Assembly: GCF_001418015.1 (NCBI RefSeq)
Contig: NZ_LIQG01000026.1
Span: 186,001-250,000, forward strand
Direction: 5' to 3'
DNA from: Lacinutrix mariniflava
GTDB lineage: Bacteria; Bacteroidota; Bacteroidia; Flavobacteriales; Flavobacteriaceae
DNA: 64,000 nt
In this document: positions 26,430 to 35,214 of the stretch, in pieces
How the letters are laid out: each line of letters opens with the position of its first letter
How positions within the stretch are numbered: position 1 is the stretch's first letter
Program-made: the position numbers and the translations under genes
The notes under the pieces: model-generated
Seen by the model: the letters and a program-made list of their open reading frames with translations, nothing else
Databases searched by the model: none
What the model was told of the DNA's origin: nothing

Positions 26430-28106
26430 TTAATCTATTTTTATTTCTATAAAATTAATCCAAAGTTGACCTCTGTCTCTATACCTTTTCCAATTAGAGA
26501 ACATAAAAGCTCTATTATAATCTAGCTTGTTATTAAAATAAAGCTTCCCATTTACATATACTTTTATTGCCTTATTTAAATCTACCATTTCTGGCGAAAT
26601 AGTAATATTAAACGATTTAATTCTTGAAGTTTCTACCCTAAACTCGTTATTACTATAACCTGCTTTAATTTTACCTGACTGTCTTGGGAAATCGAATGCT
26701 TTCTCACTAACCTCAACTTCTACTAAGCTATCATTATCGGTAAGCTTAAACCATTTGTTAATATCAAAATTCAAGGTTTTTTGCCATTTTTTTTTAGACT
26801 GAAGCGTATCTAATTTTGCATTTGCAATCCAATCTACAGTTCCATAATTATTATCATCAAACTCCCATTGAATATCTTTGGGAAGAGGATTCCTTTTTCT
26901 AATAACAAGATCTTTAAATAAAATATCGTACGCTGGTTCAGAGGCTTCGAAAGCCGGAAACCAATGCGGAAAACCATTATAGCGATAATCTTTATAATCC
27001 GCATTTAAAGTTGCCATTAACTTATTTAAACTGTCGTTAGCATTTGGCGGATAGTAATAATCTTGGTCTGTAGAAAAATTAATATAAGAACGTGATAACG
27101 CATTTTCTATAAAAGTGCCACCTGTATACACTTTAGGATGTGTATTAAAGCCGTAAAAGCCTGCAAATTGAGTTGGCTGTTTTACCAAGTATGAAAAAGA
27201 ACCAGTTGCTCCATTAGAATGTCCTGAAATGTGAACTCTATTATCGTCTATATTTATTGCAGTTTTAAGTTGATTTACCATTTCTGGAATCATAAAAAAA
27301 CCATCATCTCCGAGCATCCAATTAAAATTCTTATCACCTTTCGGGAAAACTAAAATAACATTATCAGCTTCTGCTCTTTTAGTATATCTAGCGTTATCGT
27401 ACATTAAATTGAGTTTTGTTTCAAACTCTGAAAGTACATTACCTCTAACCGCTCCATGTAAATAAAATAATACAGCGTATTTCTTTTCAGGATTATAATT
27501 CTTGGGTAAATGCACAAAATAAGCCGTACTTGATGTATCGTTTATTTTAAATGAAATGGAATAATCCTGCTTTTGCTTAGGCAAATAATTGTTTGATGAT
27601 TTGAGGTATTTATACAATTCGGGAGCTTCAAAATCACTTATCTCTGCACCTTTTTTAACGTTAAAAAATTCAGTTTCATCTGTTTTCAATTTTTCAAAAA
27701 ACAGCTTTTTATCAAGTATTGCTTTTTCTTTTAACGCTACCCATCGATCCTCTTGCATTAGGTTTTTATAATCACCTTCAGCATATTCACCTAAAATATA
27801 ATCCCAACCAGGATAACCAAACATATCTTCTTCAAGCGATGCTATTGGCTTTAGATATTTAAAAGCTTTATCAAAGTCTTTTATACCACTAGCAACAACA
27901 CTCGCTTCGTAAACCGAATAGTCGTCTATACTATCTGGATATTTAGCAAATGCTTTTTCGTAAAGCTCAAGTGCTTTTATATGTACCGTAGAATCTTTGT
28001 CTAGAGACAACTCTTGAGCGGCTTCAATAATAGAAGTGTAAGATTGTTGTTTAGCACAACCAAACATCACGAAACAAAAAGCAAAACCAATAAACAATGT
28101 CTTCAT
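26430..28106 (-). CDS. Alpha/beta-hydrolase (esterase/depolymerase-like) lipoprotein
   Basis: Lipoprotein signal with Cys at about residue 17 (FCFVMFGCAK). The first 170 residues are helical and TPR-like (SIDDYSVYEASVVASGIKDF). The hydrolase domain (about 180-400) shows the oxyanion HGAVRGN, the nucleophile elbow ISGHSNGATGSFSY and a late HWFPAFE for the catalytic His, close to feruloyl-esterase/PHB-depolymerase-type enzymes. The last 150 residues are beta-rich. Substrate unknown; probably a surface or periplasmic esterase. It is separated from sdhC by the sdh promoter and so belongs to a different unit, perhaps with the upstream Asp-box gene (57 bp away). Confidence 0.85.
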   Translation of the reverse strand: MKTLFIGFAFCFVMFGCAKQQSYTSIIEAAQELSLDKDSTVHIKALELYEKAFAKYPDSIDDYSVYEASVVASGIKDFDKAFKYLKPIASLEEDMFGYPGWDYILGEYAEGDYKNLMQEDRWVALKEKAILDKKLFFEKLKTDETEFFNVKKGAEISDFEAPELYKYLKSSNNYLPKQKQDYSISFKINDTSSTAYFVHLPKNYNPEKKYAVLFYLHGAVRGNVLSEFETKLNLMYDNARYTKRAEADNVILVFPKGDKNFNWMLGDDGFFMIPEMVNQLKTAINIDDNRVHISGHSNGATGSFSYLVKQPTQFAGFYGFNTHPKVYTGGTFIENALSRSYINFSTDQDYYYPPNANDSLNKLMATLNADYKDYRYNGFPHWFPAFEASEPAYDILFKDLVIRKRNPLPKDIQWEFDDNNYGTVDWIANAKLDTLQSKKKWQKTLNFDINKWFKLTDNDSLVEVEVSEKAFDFPRQSGKIKAGYSNNEFRVETSRIKSFNITISPEMVDLNKAIKVYVNGKLYFNNKLDYNRAFMFSNWKRYRDRGQLWINFIEIKID

Positions 28107-28163
28107 AATAAATATATTTATTATTAAGGATAGATTTATTCCTCTATTGTTACAGTTTTAATA

Positions 28164-31004
28164 TTATTCGATTTCAAAACCTTTAGTAACATTTTCTATA
28201 GAAATTAAATAATTTCCTTTTGGCAAATAATACTTATCGTTTTTAGCCTTATTAATATCTATTGTAGTATTCTCTTTTAATAGTTTTTTTCTTCCTTTTT
28301 CTGAAATTGTTAAATCGTAATCCACATAATTAAAACCTTTATCAACGTCGACTTCTATCGTTTGTAAAACTGAATTTTTATCGCTTTTAATCTCAATCGC
28401 TTTTTTACCAGAATTATTAGCATAAAACTTAATCTGTGTTGAAGGCTCATAAGGCTGCATCCATTTACTCCAGCTGTTTCCCCAACGTCCGTTAGCTCTT
28501 ATCTTTTCTGTTTCAAAAATAGTAATTGTATTGTTTTTTAAACTCGCATTCATTTTTTGAAGCGGTTCGACATTGGTTTTGTAAATACTTCTTCCGTGTG
28601 TTGCAATTAACATATCGTTACTCCCTTCGTGCATTACAATATCGTGTACTGCTACCGTTGGCAATCCGTTAGAAAAAGCCTCCCAAGATTGTCCGCTATT
28701 AAAACTAACGTATACGCCATTATCTGTACCTAAATACAGTAGTTCTTCATTTGCAAAATCCTCTTTAATTACATTAACAGGCGAAGTAGGAATATTTGAT
28801 GCAATAGACTTCCATGTTTGTCCGTAGTCTTCTGACACATAAACATAGGTTGAAAAATCGTCGAATCGGTAACCGTTTAAAGTAACATAAACACGTTCCT
28901 TTTTATGTTTTGAAGCAATAACTCTAGTCACCCACAAATCTTTAGGCAAACCATTACTAATATTATTCCATGAACCACCAGCGTTTTTAGTTACTTGTAT
29001 TAGTCCGTCGTCACTTCCTGTGTACATTAAACCAAACTCGAAAGCCGATTCGCTAATTGTAGTTAAAGTACCGTAAGCTACATTTCCTTTTTTTCCGCCT
29101 TGCGTTAAATCTGGAGAAATTGACTTCCAAGTATCTCCTTTATCCATAGAACGCATTAATTTATTGCCTCCTAAATATAAAATATCTTGATTGTGTTTTG
29201 ATAAATGAATAGGTGTTTGCCAATTAAAACGGTAAGGTGTCTCACCTAATTCATGCTTTGGCTGAATGTATTTTTGCGTACCAGTTTCTCTATTAATTCT
29301 ATAATAATTACCAAATTGATAACCTGTGTACACAATATCCGAATTACGATTATCAATCTCAATTTGCATACCATCGCCTCCCATTAAAGACTCCCAAGGA
29401 TACATACCTGTTTGGTGCCATCTCTTATCTTCTGGCGCATCATGCGCACCAACCCAAACACCATTATCCTGCAAACCACCGTACACACGATAAGGTTCTT
29501 GGTTATCCACATTTATAGCATAAAATTGCCCAACTGCTGGCGAGTTGTTTTTTATCCAGTTTTCACCATCATCGTAACTTATGTTTACACCACCATCGTT
29601 ACCATTAACTAAATGTCCAGATTTTTTAGGATTTACCCAAAGTGCTTGATGATCTGCATGTACATTCTCTTTACTAATAGACGTAAAGGTTTTTCCGCCA
29701 TCTTTAGATTTTAAAATGGGCACTCCCATTACGTAAATACCATCTACATTCTGCGTATCTACTCTAATTTCACCAAAGTAATACCCATAACTATAATACA
29801 AATCGTCTAAATAATCGTTGTGTGTTTTCTGCCATGTTTTACCACCATCGGTACTTTTATAAACCTCAGCTCCAATTACAGGCGTATCGAACAACATAGA
29901 ATTAGCATCTTCTAAATAATGCGCTAAATCTATTGGTTTTACGTTTCCGCTACGTACCATTTGTTTTACGTTTTCGGCTCTATACTTTTCTTGAAAACCA
30001 TTTGTTTTTAAAAAGGCATTCAACTTTTTATCTTCAAGACTTAAAAAATCTTGAGTACTCATGGTTTTAAAATCTTCTTTTTTAAGACCTCTTGTTTCTT
30101 CTTTTTTCCCTTCGGAAGGTCTCCTGAACTGACTATCGTGCAATGCATAAATAGTAGTATCATTGTATATTGCCAATCCTATTCTACCAACACCATTTCC
30201 TGTTGGAAAACCACTGTTTTCTGTAGATACTTTTTCCCAAGTTTCTCCAGCATCTGTACTTTTATATATAGCCGAATTATTTCCGCTACCATCAAAATTC
30301 CATGCTTTTCTGTTTTTAGTCCAAGACGAAGCAAACATAACATTGTAGTTATTTGGTGCATGTTGCACATCTATAATACCACTTACATTATCGACAAATA
30401 AGTTTTTGCTCCACGTTTTTCCGCCATCTTTAGTTTTATAAATGCCTCTGTCTTCAGATTTGGAATACAAGGCACCAGTAACTCCAACTACAACTTCGTT
30501 TACATTATTTGGATTGATTAAAATACGACCAATATGCTGAGAGTTTGGCAAACCTACATGCTCCCAAGTTTCGCCATTATTAATAGACTTTAAAATACCA
30601 ATTCCCGAATAAGACGATCGAGAAGCGTTATTTTCTCCTGTACCCACCCAAATTGTTCGCGTGTTCCAATCTACAGCAATATCGCCTACATTTTGCGTTT
30701 GCGCACTGTCTAGAATTGGTGTAAAAGTGGTACCATTATTTGTAGTATGCCACACACCTCCAGAAGCATAACCAGCATAAAACTCTGCAGGATTTTCAGG
30801 GTTTACTGCTAAATCCACCACACGACCACTCATTACTGTTGGTCCAATATTTTTAAAAGGAACATTTTTTACTAAAGACTCCATTTGCAACACTGCTTTT
30901 TGCTGAAGTGCTTGTTGTACAGCTTCGGCATTTATTTGAGGTTGTTGTGCTTCGGTTTTAAGAATAACCAAAAAAGATAAAGCTAAAAAAATATTGAATT
31001 TCAT
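28164..31004 (-). CDS. Exported VPS10/BNR beta-propeller protein with 11 Asp-box repeats
   Basis: Start at ATG 31004 gives the signal peptide MKFNIFLALSFLVILKTEA; the longer frame to 31076 is not used. At least 11 Asp-box/BNR repeats S-x-D-x-G-x-[TS]-W are visible (INNGETWEHV, TKDGGKTWSK, STDAGETWEK, STDGGKTWQK, SKDGGKTFTS, SYDDGENWIK, SMDKGDTWKS, SEDYGQTWKS, SFNSGQSWEA and others), predicting one or two sortilin-type propellers. A C-terminal module (about 860-946) is beta-rich. Often annotated as glycosyl hydrolase, but no catalytic residues can be assigned. Likely secreted; no T9SS tail is seen. Confidence 0.88.
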   Translation of the reverse strand: MKFNIFLALSFLVILKTEAQQPQINAEAVQQALQQKAVLQMESLVKNVPFKNIGPTVMSGRVVDLAVNPENPAEFYAGYASGGVWHTTNNGTTFTPILDSAQTQNVGDIAVDWNTRTIWVGTGENNASRSSYSGIGILKSINNGETWEHVGLPNSQHIGRILINPNNVNEVVVGVTGALYSKSEDRGIYKTKDGGKTWSKNLFVDNVSGIIDVQHAPNNYNVMFASSWTKNRKAWNFDGSGNNSAIYKSTDAGETWEKVSTENSGFPTGNGVGRIGLAIYNDTTIYALHDSQFRRPSEGKKEETRGLKKEDFKTMSTQDFLSLEDKKLNAFLKTNGFQEKYRAENVKQMVRSGNVKPIDLAHYLEDANSMLFDTPVIGAEVYKSTDGGKTWQKTHNDYLDDLYYSYGYYFGEIRVDTQNVDGIYVMGVPILKSKDGGKTFTSISKENVHADHQALWVNPKKSGHLVNGNDGGVNISYDDGENWIKNNSPAVGQFYAINVDNQEPYRVYGGLQDNGVWVGAHDAPEDKRWHQTGMYPWESLMGGDGMQIEIDNRNSDIVYTGYQFGNYYRINRETGTQKYIQPKHELGETPYRFNWQTPIHLSKHNQDILYLGGNKLMRSMDKGDTWKSISPDLTQGGKKGNVAYGTLTTISESAFEFGLMYTGSDDGLIQVTKNAGGSWNNISNGLPKDLWVTRVIASKHKKERVYVTLNGYRFDDFSTYVYVSEDYGQTWKSIASNIPTSPVNVIKEDFANEELLYLGTDNGVYVSFNSGQSWEAFSNGLPTVAVHDIVMHEGSNDMLIATHGRSIYKTNVEPLQKMNASLKNNTITIFETEKIRANGRWGNSWSKWMQPYEPSTQIKFYANNSGKKAIEIKSDKNSVLQTIEVDVDKGFNYVDYDLTISEKGRKKLLKENTTIDINKAKNDKYYLPKGNYLISIENVTKGFEIE

Positions 31005-31148
31005 AAAATGTATTTTTAAAAGTTTGAAGGTAACGATTATGTTAAATCTGAGCAAAACAGAAATGCTTTTAACCAATAAAATGTTATTTTTACACTTGCT
31101 AAGTATTTCCGCTTGACGGAAAAATTATAGCTGATATACATTAATAAG

Positions 31149-31168
31149 ATTCCCATTTTCATGGGAAT
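31149..31168. other. Perfect hairpin in the leader of the Xaa-Pro aminopeptidase gene
   Basis: ATTCCCAT-TTTC-ATGGGAAT: 8-bp perfect stem, 4-nt loop, 17 nt before the ATG at 31185. The upstream ATG at 31161 lies in its right arm. A second small hairpin TCCG-CTTGA-CGGA is at 31108-31120. It could be an operator or an mRNA structure. Confidence 0.5.
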
Positions 31169-31184
31169 GAAAAACAAGTTTTTC

Positions 31185-32477
31185 ATGAAATACAACAAAA
31201 TAGATTCTGCCCTTTTTATAAAAAACCGTAAAAACTTTGGTGCTCAAATGAAGCCTAAAAGTATTGCGTTTTTTAACTCTAACGATATTTATCCTATTAG
31301 TGCCGATAGCACAATGCCTTTTGAGCAGCATAGAGATATCTTTTATTTAAGTGGCGTAGATCAAGAAGAAAGTATTTTGGTGCTTTTTCCAGATTGTCCG
31401 AATCCTAAAAACAGAGCAGTTTTATTTTTAAAAGAAACTAACGAACATATTGCTGTATGGGAAGGTGAAAAATTAACTAAAGATGCTGCTTTTGCAACTA
31501 GCGGAATTAAAACCGTTTACTGGTTACAAGATTTAGAAAAAGTAGTGTTTGAAATGATGACACAAGCTGAAACTGTTTACATAAATACAAACGAGCACTA
31601 CAGAGCAAATGTAGAAACGGAAACTAGAGAAGACCGTTTTACTACATGGATAAAAAACAAATATCCTGCGCACAGTGTTGCAAAAAGCAACCCAATTTTA
31701 CAGCGTTTACGTTCTGTAAAAGACCAGATAGAATTAGACTTAATCCAGACGGCTTGCGATATTACTAACAAAGGTTTTAGACGTGTTTTAAATTTTGTTA
31801 AGCCTGGTGTTATGGAATATAACATTGAAGCTGAGTTTATGCACGAGTTTTTAAACAACCGTTCTGATGGTTTTGCATACACTCCGATTGTAGGTTCTGG
31901 AAACAACGCTAACGTTTTACATTATATAGAGAATAATCAAGAGTGTAAAGCTGGTGATTTAATATTAATTGATGCTGGTGCTAAATACGCAAATTACGCA
32001 AGTGATATGACGCGTACTATTCCTGTTTCTGGTAAGTTTAACGACAGACAAAAAGCGGTTTACAATGCTGTTTTAAGAGTAAAAAATGATGCTACAAAAA
32101 TGTTAGTTCCTGGAACTATTTGGGCAGATTACCATGTTGAAGTTGGTAAATTAATGACTAGCGAACTTTTAGGCTTAGGTTTACTTGATAAAGCTGATGT
32201 TAAAAATGAAAATCCAGATTGGCCAGCATACAAAAAATACTTTATGCATGGCACGTCTCACCATATGGGATTAGACACGCATGATTACGGTATTTTAACT
32301 GAACCTATGCAAGCAAACAATGTATTTACTGTAGAGCCAGGAATTTATATTCCAGATGAAGGTTTTGGTATTAGATTAGAAGACGATGTGGTTATACAAA
32401 AAACAGGAGCACCTTTTAATTTAATGCGTGATATCCCGATTGAAGTTGAAGAGATTGAGAGTTTGATGAATAAATAA
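31185..32477 (+). CDS. pepP: Xaa-Pro aminopeptidase P (M24B)
   Basis: Cytosolic di-metal aminopeptidase that removes N-terminal residues before proline. N-terminal creatinase-like domain (SADSTMPFEQHRDIFYLSG) and C-terminal pita-bread domain with the metal ligands Asp in LILIDAGAKYANYASDMTRT, His in FMHGTSHHMGLDTHD, Glu in TVEPGIYIPDEG and the final Glu in IRLEDDVVIQ. Start at ATG 31185 (MKYNKIDSALFIKNR) fits the family; ATGs at 31161 and 31167 would add a short extension. Followed by a strong terminator. Confidence 0.95.
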   Translation: MKYNKIDSALFIKNRKNFGAQMKPKSIAFFNSNDIYPISADSTMPFEQHRDIFYLSGVDQEESILVLFPDCPNPKNRAVLFLKETNEHIAVWEGEKLTKDAAFATSGIKTVYWLQDLEKVVFEMMTQAETVYINTNEHYRANVETETREDRFTTWIKNKYPAHSVAKSNPILQRLRSVKDQIELDLIQTACDITNKGFRRVLNFVKPGVMEYNIEAEFMHEFLNNRSDGFAYTPIVGSGNNANVLHYIENNQECKAGDLILIDAGAKYANYASDMTRTIPVSGKFNDRQKAVYNAVLRVKNDATKMLVPGTIWADYHVEVGKLMTSELLGLGLLDKADVKNENPDWPAYKKYFMHGTSHHMGLDTHDYGILTEPMQANNVFTVEPGIYIPDEGFGIRLEDDVVIQKTGAPFNLMRDIPIEVEEIESLMNK

Positions 32478-32497
32478 ATTCTTTTGTTATATAGAAG

Positions 32498-32522
32498 AAA
32501 AGCGAGCTTTAGGCTCGCTTTT
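32498..32522 (+). terminator. Rho-independent terminator (AAGCGAGC stem)
   Basis: AAAAGCGAGC-TTTAG-GCTCGCTTTT with a following T-tract, just after pepP. The same stem recurs at 33096 and 51896. Confidence 0.9.
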
Positions 32523-32631
32523 TTTTGTTTAGAAGTGGCTCCTTTTTTTTACAATAAATTCATTTTTTATTTTTATAAGAAAAACCTAAATTGCATTTTT
32601 TTTAAACCCAATTTAATAAAAGATATTAATT

Positions 32632-33078
32632 ATGATAAAAAAATTATTTATTTTATTTGTTTTAGCGTCAATGACATCATGCTCTTCAGACGATGATAAT
32701 CAACAAACTAACGAATCAAGCATCCTAGATGGCGATTGGTTTTTTCTAAGACAAGACTCTACTAGTTGTACAAATGAAGATGGATTCCTTCAAGGTGGAG
32801 AAAGCCCTACTCCATTTTATTTTTTATCAGACAACACAGTAAGCTTTGAAAACACTGGAAGCTTAACTTTGTCATCATATACTTTAAATGGAAACAACCT
32901 TAACATTGAAATGCTATTTGTAACGCAAGTTCGCGCTTATCAATTTTCTGGAAACTACACCTACTCTGAAAGTCTTCAATCTTTTTCAGGCAACTTTACT
33001 CATACCGCTCATGATGGCATGACAACGGACGATGAAATACTTTGGTCGTGTGAAGGTCCAACCCAAATTACTAAATAA
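32632..33078 (+). CDS. Small lipoprotein, lipocalin-like (unknown function)
   Basis: 148 residues. Signal and lipobox FVLASMTSCSSDDDNQ (Cys about residue 17). The rest is beta-rich (DGDWFFLRQDS, YFLSDNTVSFENTG, LTLSSYTLNGNNLNI, FSGNFTHTAHDG), a pattern seen in lipocalin-like small lipoproteins of Bacteroidota, where the start 'ILDGDWxL' is typical. No function can be assigned. It is flanked by two near-identical terminators and so forms a single-gene unit. Confidence 0.8.
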   Translation: MIKKLFILFVLASMTSCSSDDDNQQTNESSILDGDWFFLRQDSTSCTNEDGFLQGGESPTPFYFLSDNTVSFENTGSLTLSSYTLNGNNLNIEMLFVTQVRAYQFSGNYTYSESLQSFSGNFTHTAHDGMTTDDEILWSCEGPTQITK

Positions 33079-33095
33079 ACACACAAAACGAATTA

Positions 33096-33126
33096 AAAAA
33101 AGCGAGCTTATTAGGCTCGCTTTTTT
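33096..33126 (+). terminator. Rho-independent terminator (AAGCGAGC stem)
   Basis: AAAAAAGCGAGC-TTATTAG-GCTCGCTTTTTT: 12-bp stem with T-tract, just after the lipoprotein. Confidence 0.9.
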
Positions 33127-33156
33127 TGTTTCTTGAAACTTGAGTTTTGATTATAA

Positions 33157-33221
33157 ATAGTCGAACTTCGTTTGACGTATGATATAAGACATTGAAATGA
33201 TTTTATATTAACGAAACATTG
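33157..33221 (+). repeat. Palindromic cassette-type repeat, copy A
   Basis: TAGTCGAACTTCGTTTGACG, then an inner stem (GATATAA...TTATATT), then TTAACGAAACATTG. Outer stem TTCGTT/AACGAA. It ends 21 nt before the start of the HEPN-like gene. Confidence 0.75.
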
Positions 33222-33242
33222 TAAACAATTAGAAAAAAACCG

Positions 33243-34004
33243 TTGATAAAGAAAAAACAATACGATTTACCTTTTGAAAAAACTGATTTTGTAAGCAAAG
33301 TGAGTAAAATGCGAGGTGAAATTATTGGAAGAAGTACTGAAATCGTAAATGGAAAAGTTGAACAAAAAATCGACTATAAAGAAACAGAACAAGATGAATA
33401 TATCTCTTCAGTTGCAAAACCGATGACGAACATAATATTCACATTTGAACAGCTTGAATTTATTCCAGTATTTATGAGGAGATTTCCAGGCAGGAAGTTT
33501 CATAACGAGTATGGGATAAATCATCCTAAATACCTTCAATATCATTTAGAAAATCACTTTTTAAAAATCACAACGGTTTTAGACCAATGTATTGCATTCA
33601 CAGCGGAGATTTATCGACTTGGAATTCCGATAAAATTAAATTCACTTCGACATCTATCTGAAAACAAACATACTCGGCAAACGAAATCTGTCGAACTATT
33701 AAAAAAATTGGACAAACAAATTCAAGATATTAAAGGAATAAGAAACAGGATAATGCATCGTGGAGAATTTAATGATAGCGAAATTGACCGAGTTGCACAG
33801 TTTTATTTTTTATCAAATACAGTTAATGAAGGAGAAGAACCAATGTTCTCGGAAGACACTTTAAAGTATCATATGAAAGATGCAGTTAAAAATAGATTGG
33901 AACTTGTTGAATCAAATACAACTGAATTAAAGAAATATATTACTAAATTGTTCTCATTATCGCTCATAGAATTTGAAACGAAAATACAAACATTTCGAAA
34001 ATAA
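33243..34004 (+). CDS. HEPN-like hypothetical protein
   Basis: 253 residues, not a firmly recognised family. A helical core (about residues 95-190) ends in GIRNRIMHRGEF, which contains the R-x4-H signature of HEPN nucleases and is set as in Cthe_2314-type HEPN proteins (NRIxH before a short acidic turn). This suggests a metal-independent RNase or an RNA-binding relative. The start is uncertain: the frame opens at TTG 33243 (MIKKKQYDLPFEK), while the first in-frame ATG is at 33309. No antitoxin-like partner is adjacent. Preceded by palindromic repeat copy A and followed by structured DNA, as expected for an accessory cassette. Confidence 0.68.
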   Translation: MIKKKQYDLPFEKTDFVSKVSKMRGEIIGRSTEIVNGKVEQKIDYKETEQDEYISSVAKPMTNIIFTFEQLEFIPVFMRRFPGRKFHNEYGINHPKYLQYHLENHFLKITTVLDQCIAFTAEIYRLGIPIKLNSLRHLSENKHTRQTKSVELLKKLDKQIQDIKGIRNRIMHRGEFNDSEIDRVAQFYFLSNTVNEGEEPMFSEDTLKYHMKDAVKNRLELVESNTTELKKYITKLFSLSLIEFETKIQTFRK

Positions 34005-34297
34005 CCGCGGGCAATAATGCACATAAATCATATATATTAAAGGCCTTACGAGAAGTTTTTATGTATTTACTAAGACCGCCAAATTTTAAAATTTGGCTTT
34101 TAGTAAAATAAAGATAACAGAAAAATTTAAAAATTCGGCTCGTGTATAATCCGAAACGATAGTATCCTTTTACACGGTACGTTTCATATACGAGACGCTA
34201 AACGAAACATAAAAAGAAAGCCCAAAGCTCGCTTTTTTTATGATTAAATTAAGCAATCAACTTACAATATAAAAATTGAGTTTCTTTACAAAAACAA
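34005..34297. repeat. Structured non-coding spacer with a perfect 20-bp palindrome (34078-34097)
   Basis: GCCAAATTTTAAAATTTGGC is a perfect palindrome nested in an outer stem (TTTACTAA at about 34066 / TTAGTAAA at about 34100). Further on are TTCGGCTCGTGTATAATCCGAA (an imperfect stem near 34134) and ACGGTACGTTTC...AAACGAAAC (34174-34210), and a decayed terminator arm AAGCTCGCTTTTTTT near 34225. No ORF. This is the 3' flank of the HEPN gene up to repeat copy B. Confidence 0.6.
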
Positions 34298-34340
34298 CTA
34301 ACTTCGTTTACCGATAAATAAAACATTGAACCTATTTCTA
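34298..34340 (+). repeat. Palindromic cassette-type repeat, copy B (diverged)
   Basis: CTAACTTCGTTTACCGATAA followed by ATAAAACATTGAACCTATTTC. It keeps the left part and the CATTGAA loop; the right arm is decayed. It ends 12 nt before the ATG at 34353. Confidence 0.6.
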
Positions 34341-34352
34341 CTGGAGCACATT

Positions 34353-34922
34353 ATGAAAAAAATTCTAATATTATTACTAATAGTTTTAACTTCAAATTTA
34401 GCTGAAGCTCAGTTTATAAAAGAAAAATCTATAAATGCGCAAATTGGATACGGCGTAAGCGTACCATTTAATAGTGTTGATGAAATTGCTGATAGTGGTT
34501 TATTTGTACAAGGAGAATTAGTTTTAAAAGTAGCTTCTTGGTTCGAGTTAAGGCCTTATGCAGGTTTTATTTCGACAAGTTCAAGCGGAAAAGATATAAA
34601 CGACAAACCAACTAACGAAAGAGCAGAATCCAAAGCCATTTTACTTGGTGGAAAAGCAAGAGTTCGCGCACCAATTCCTTGGATTGCACCATACTTTGAA
34701 ATTGGAATAGGAACTTCAATTGGGAAATTTGAAACATTTACAGTCATTGATAACATCGATAAAGGTGGTATTATTTATCACATCCCTTTATCATTAGGAC
34801 TAGAATTAGGAAAAAACAACAATGTTGATTTAGCCTTTTCTTATTATTTTCAACCATCGGTTAAACAATTTGTTGGAGCATTTGCTGTTGGTATTACATT
34901 TCCGTTGAATAACAAAAAGTAA
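34353..34922 (+). CDS. Outer-membrane beta-barrel protein
   Basis: Start at ATG 34353 gives the signal peptide MKKILILLLIVLTSNLAEAQ; the longer frame from 34326 is unlikely. About 170 mature residues with alternating hydrophobic strands (INAQIGYGVSVPF, FELRPYAGFIS, APYFEIGIGTSIG, HIPLSLGLELG, VDLAFSYYFQPSVK) and a C-terminal aromatic-hydrophobic strand (FAVGITFPLNNKK), typical of an 8-stranded OMP_b-brl barrel. No substrate suggested. Preceded directly by repeat copy B. A hairpin TTCTAGTA/TACTAGAA occurs near 34950 without a clear T-tract. Confidence 0.82.
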   Translation: MKKILILLLIVLTSNLAEAQFIKEKSINAQIGYGVSVPFNSVDEIADSGLFVQGELVLKVASWFELRPYAGFISTSSSGKDINDKPTNERAESKAILLGGKARVRAPIPWIAPYFEIGIGTSIGKFETFTVIDNIDKGGIIYHIPLSLGLELGKNNNVDLAFSYYFQPSVKQFVGAFAVGITFPLNNKK

Positions 34923-35079
34923 GCTAACCACTCCTTTCTTCAATTCTATTCTAGTATTTTCTATTTACTAGAAACAATAAACCAGCACTCTAAAAATCCA
35001 CAAACAAAGCCTTTCACACTATAAACAAACACATTAAAGTAACCCACAACCTACCCAATCCTCAAATTAACACCTAAGA

Positions 35080-35133
35080 TTTCCTAAACTCAAATTAAGT
35101 CTCTATATTTGGTAAACCAGTTTGGTAAACCAA
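35080..35133 (+). promoter_or_regulatory. Promoter of the hexuronate operon overlapped by two tandem GntR/UxuR-type operators
   Basis: TTTC (35080-35083), 20-nt spacer, TATATTTG (35104-35111) fits the Bacteroidota promoter. Two copies of TTTGGTAAACCA follow, with cores TGGTAAACCA at 35110-35119 and 35123-35132 (13 bp apart). TGGTnnACCA is the known core of FadR/UxuR/ExuR-type GntR operators. The first operator overlaps the -7 box and the predicted +1, so binding would repress. Confidence 0.78.
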
Positions 35134-35214
35134 TTATGTTTATAGTTAGTACCATTTCAAAAAAATTAACTACACAATCAGCCAAGCTTTATTTAATACT
35201 AAATCAATTTAAGT

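Noticed and set aside
32484-32696. 70-codon plus-strand ORF after pepP
   Set aside because: It overlaps the terminator and the real lipoprotein start; low-complexity, no domain.
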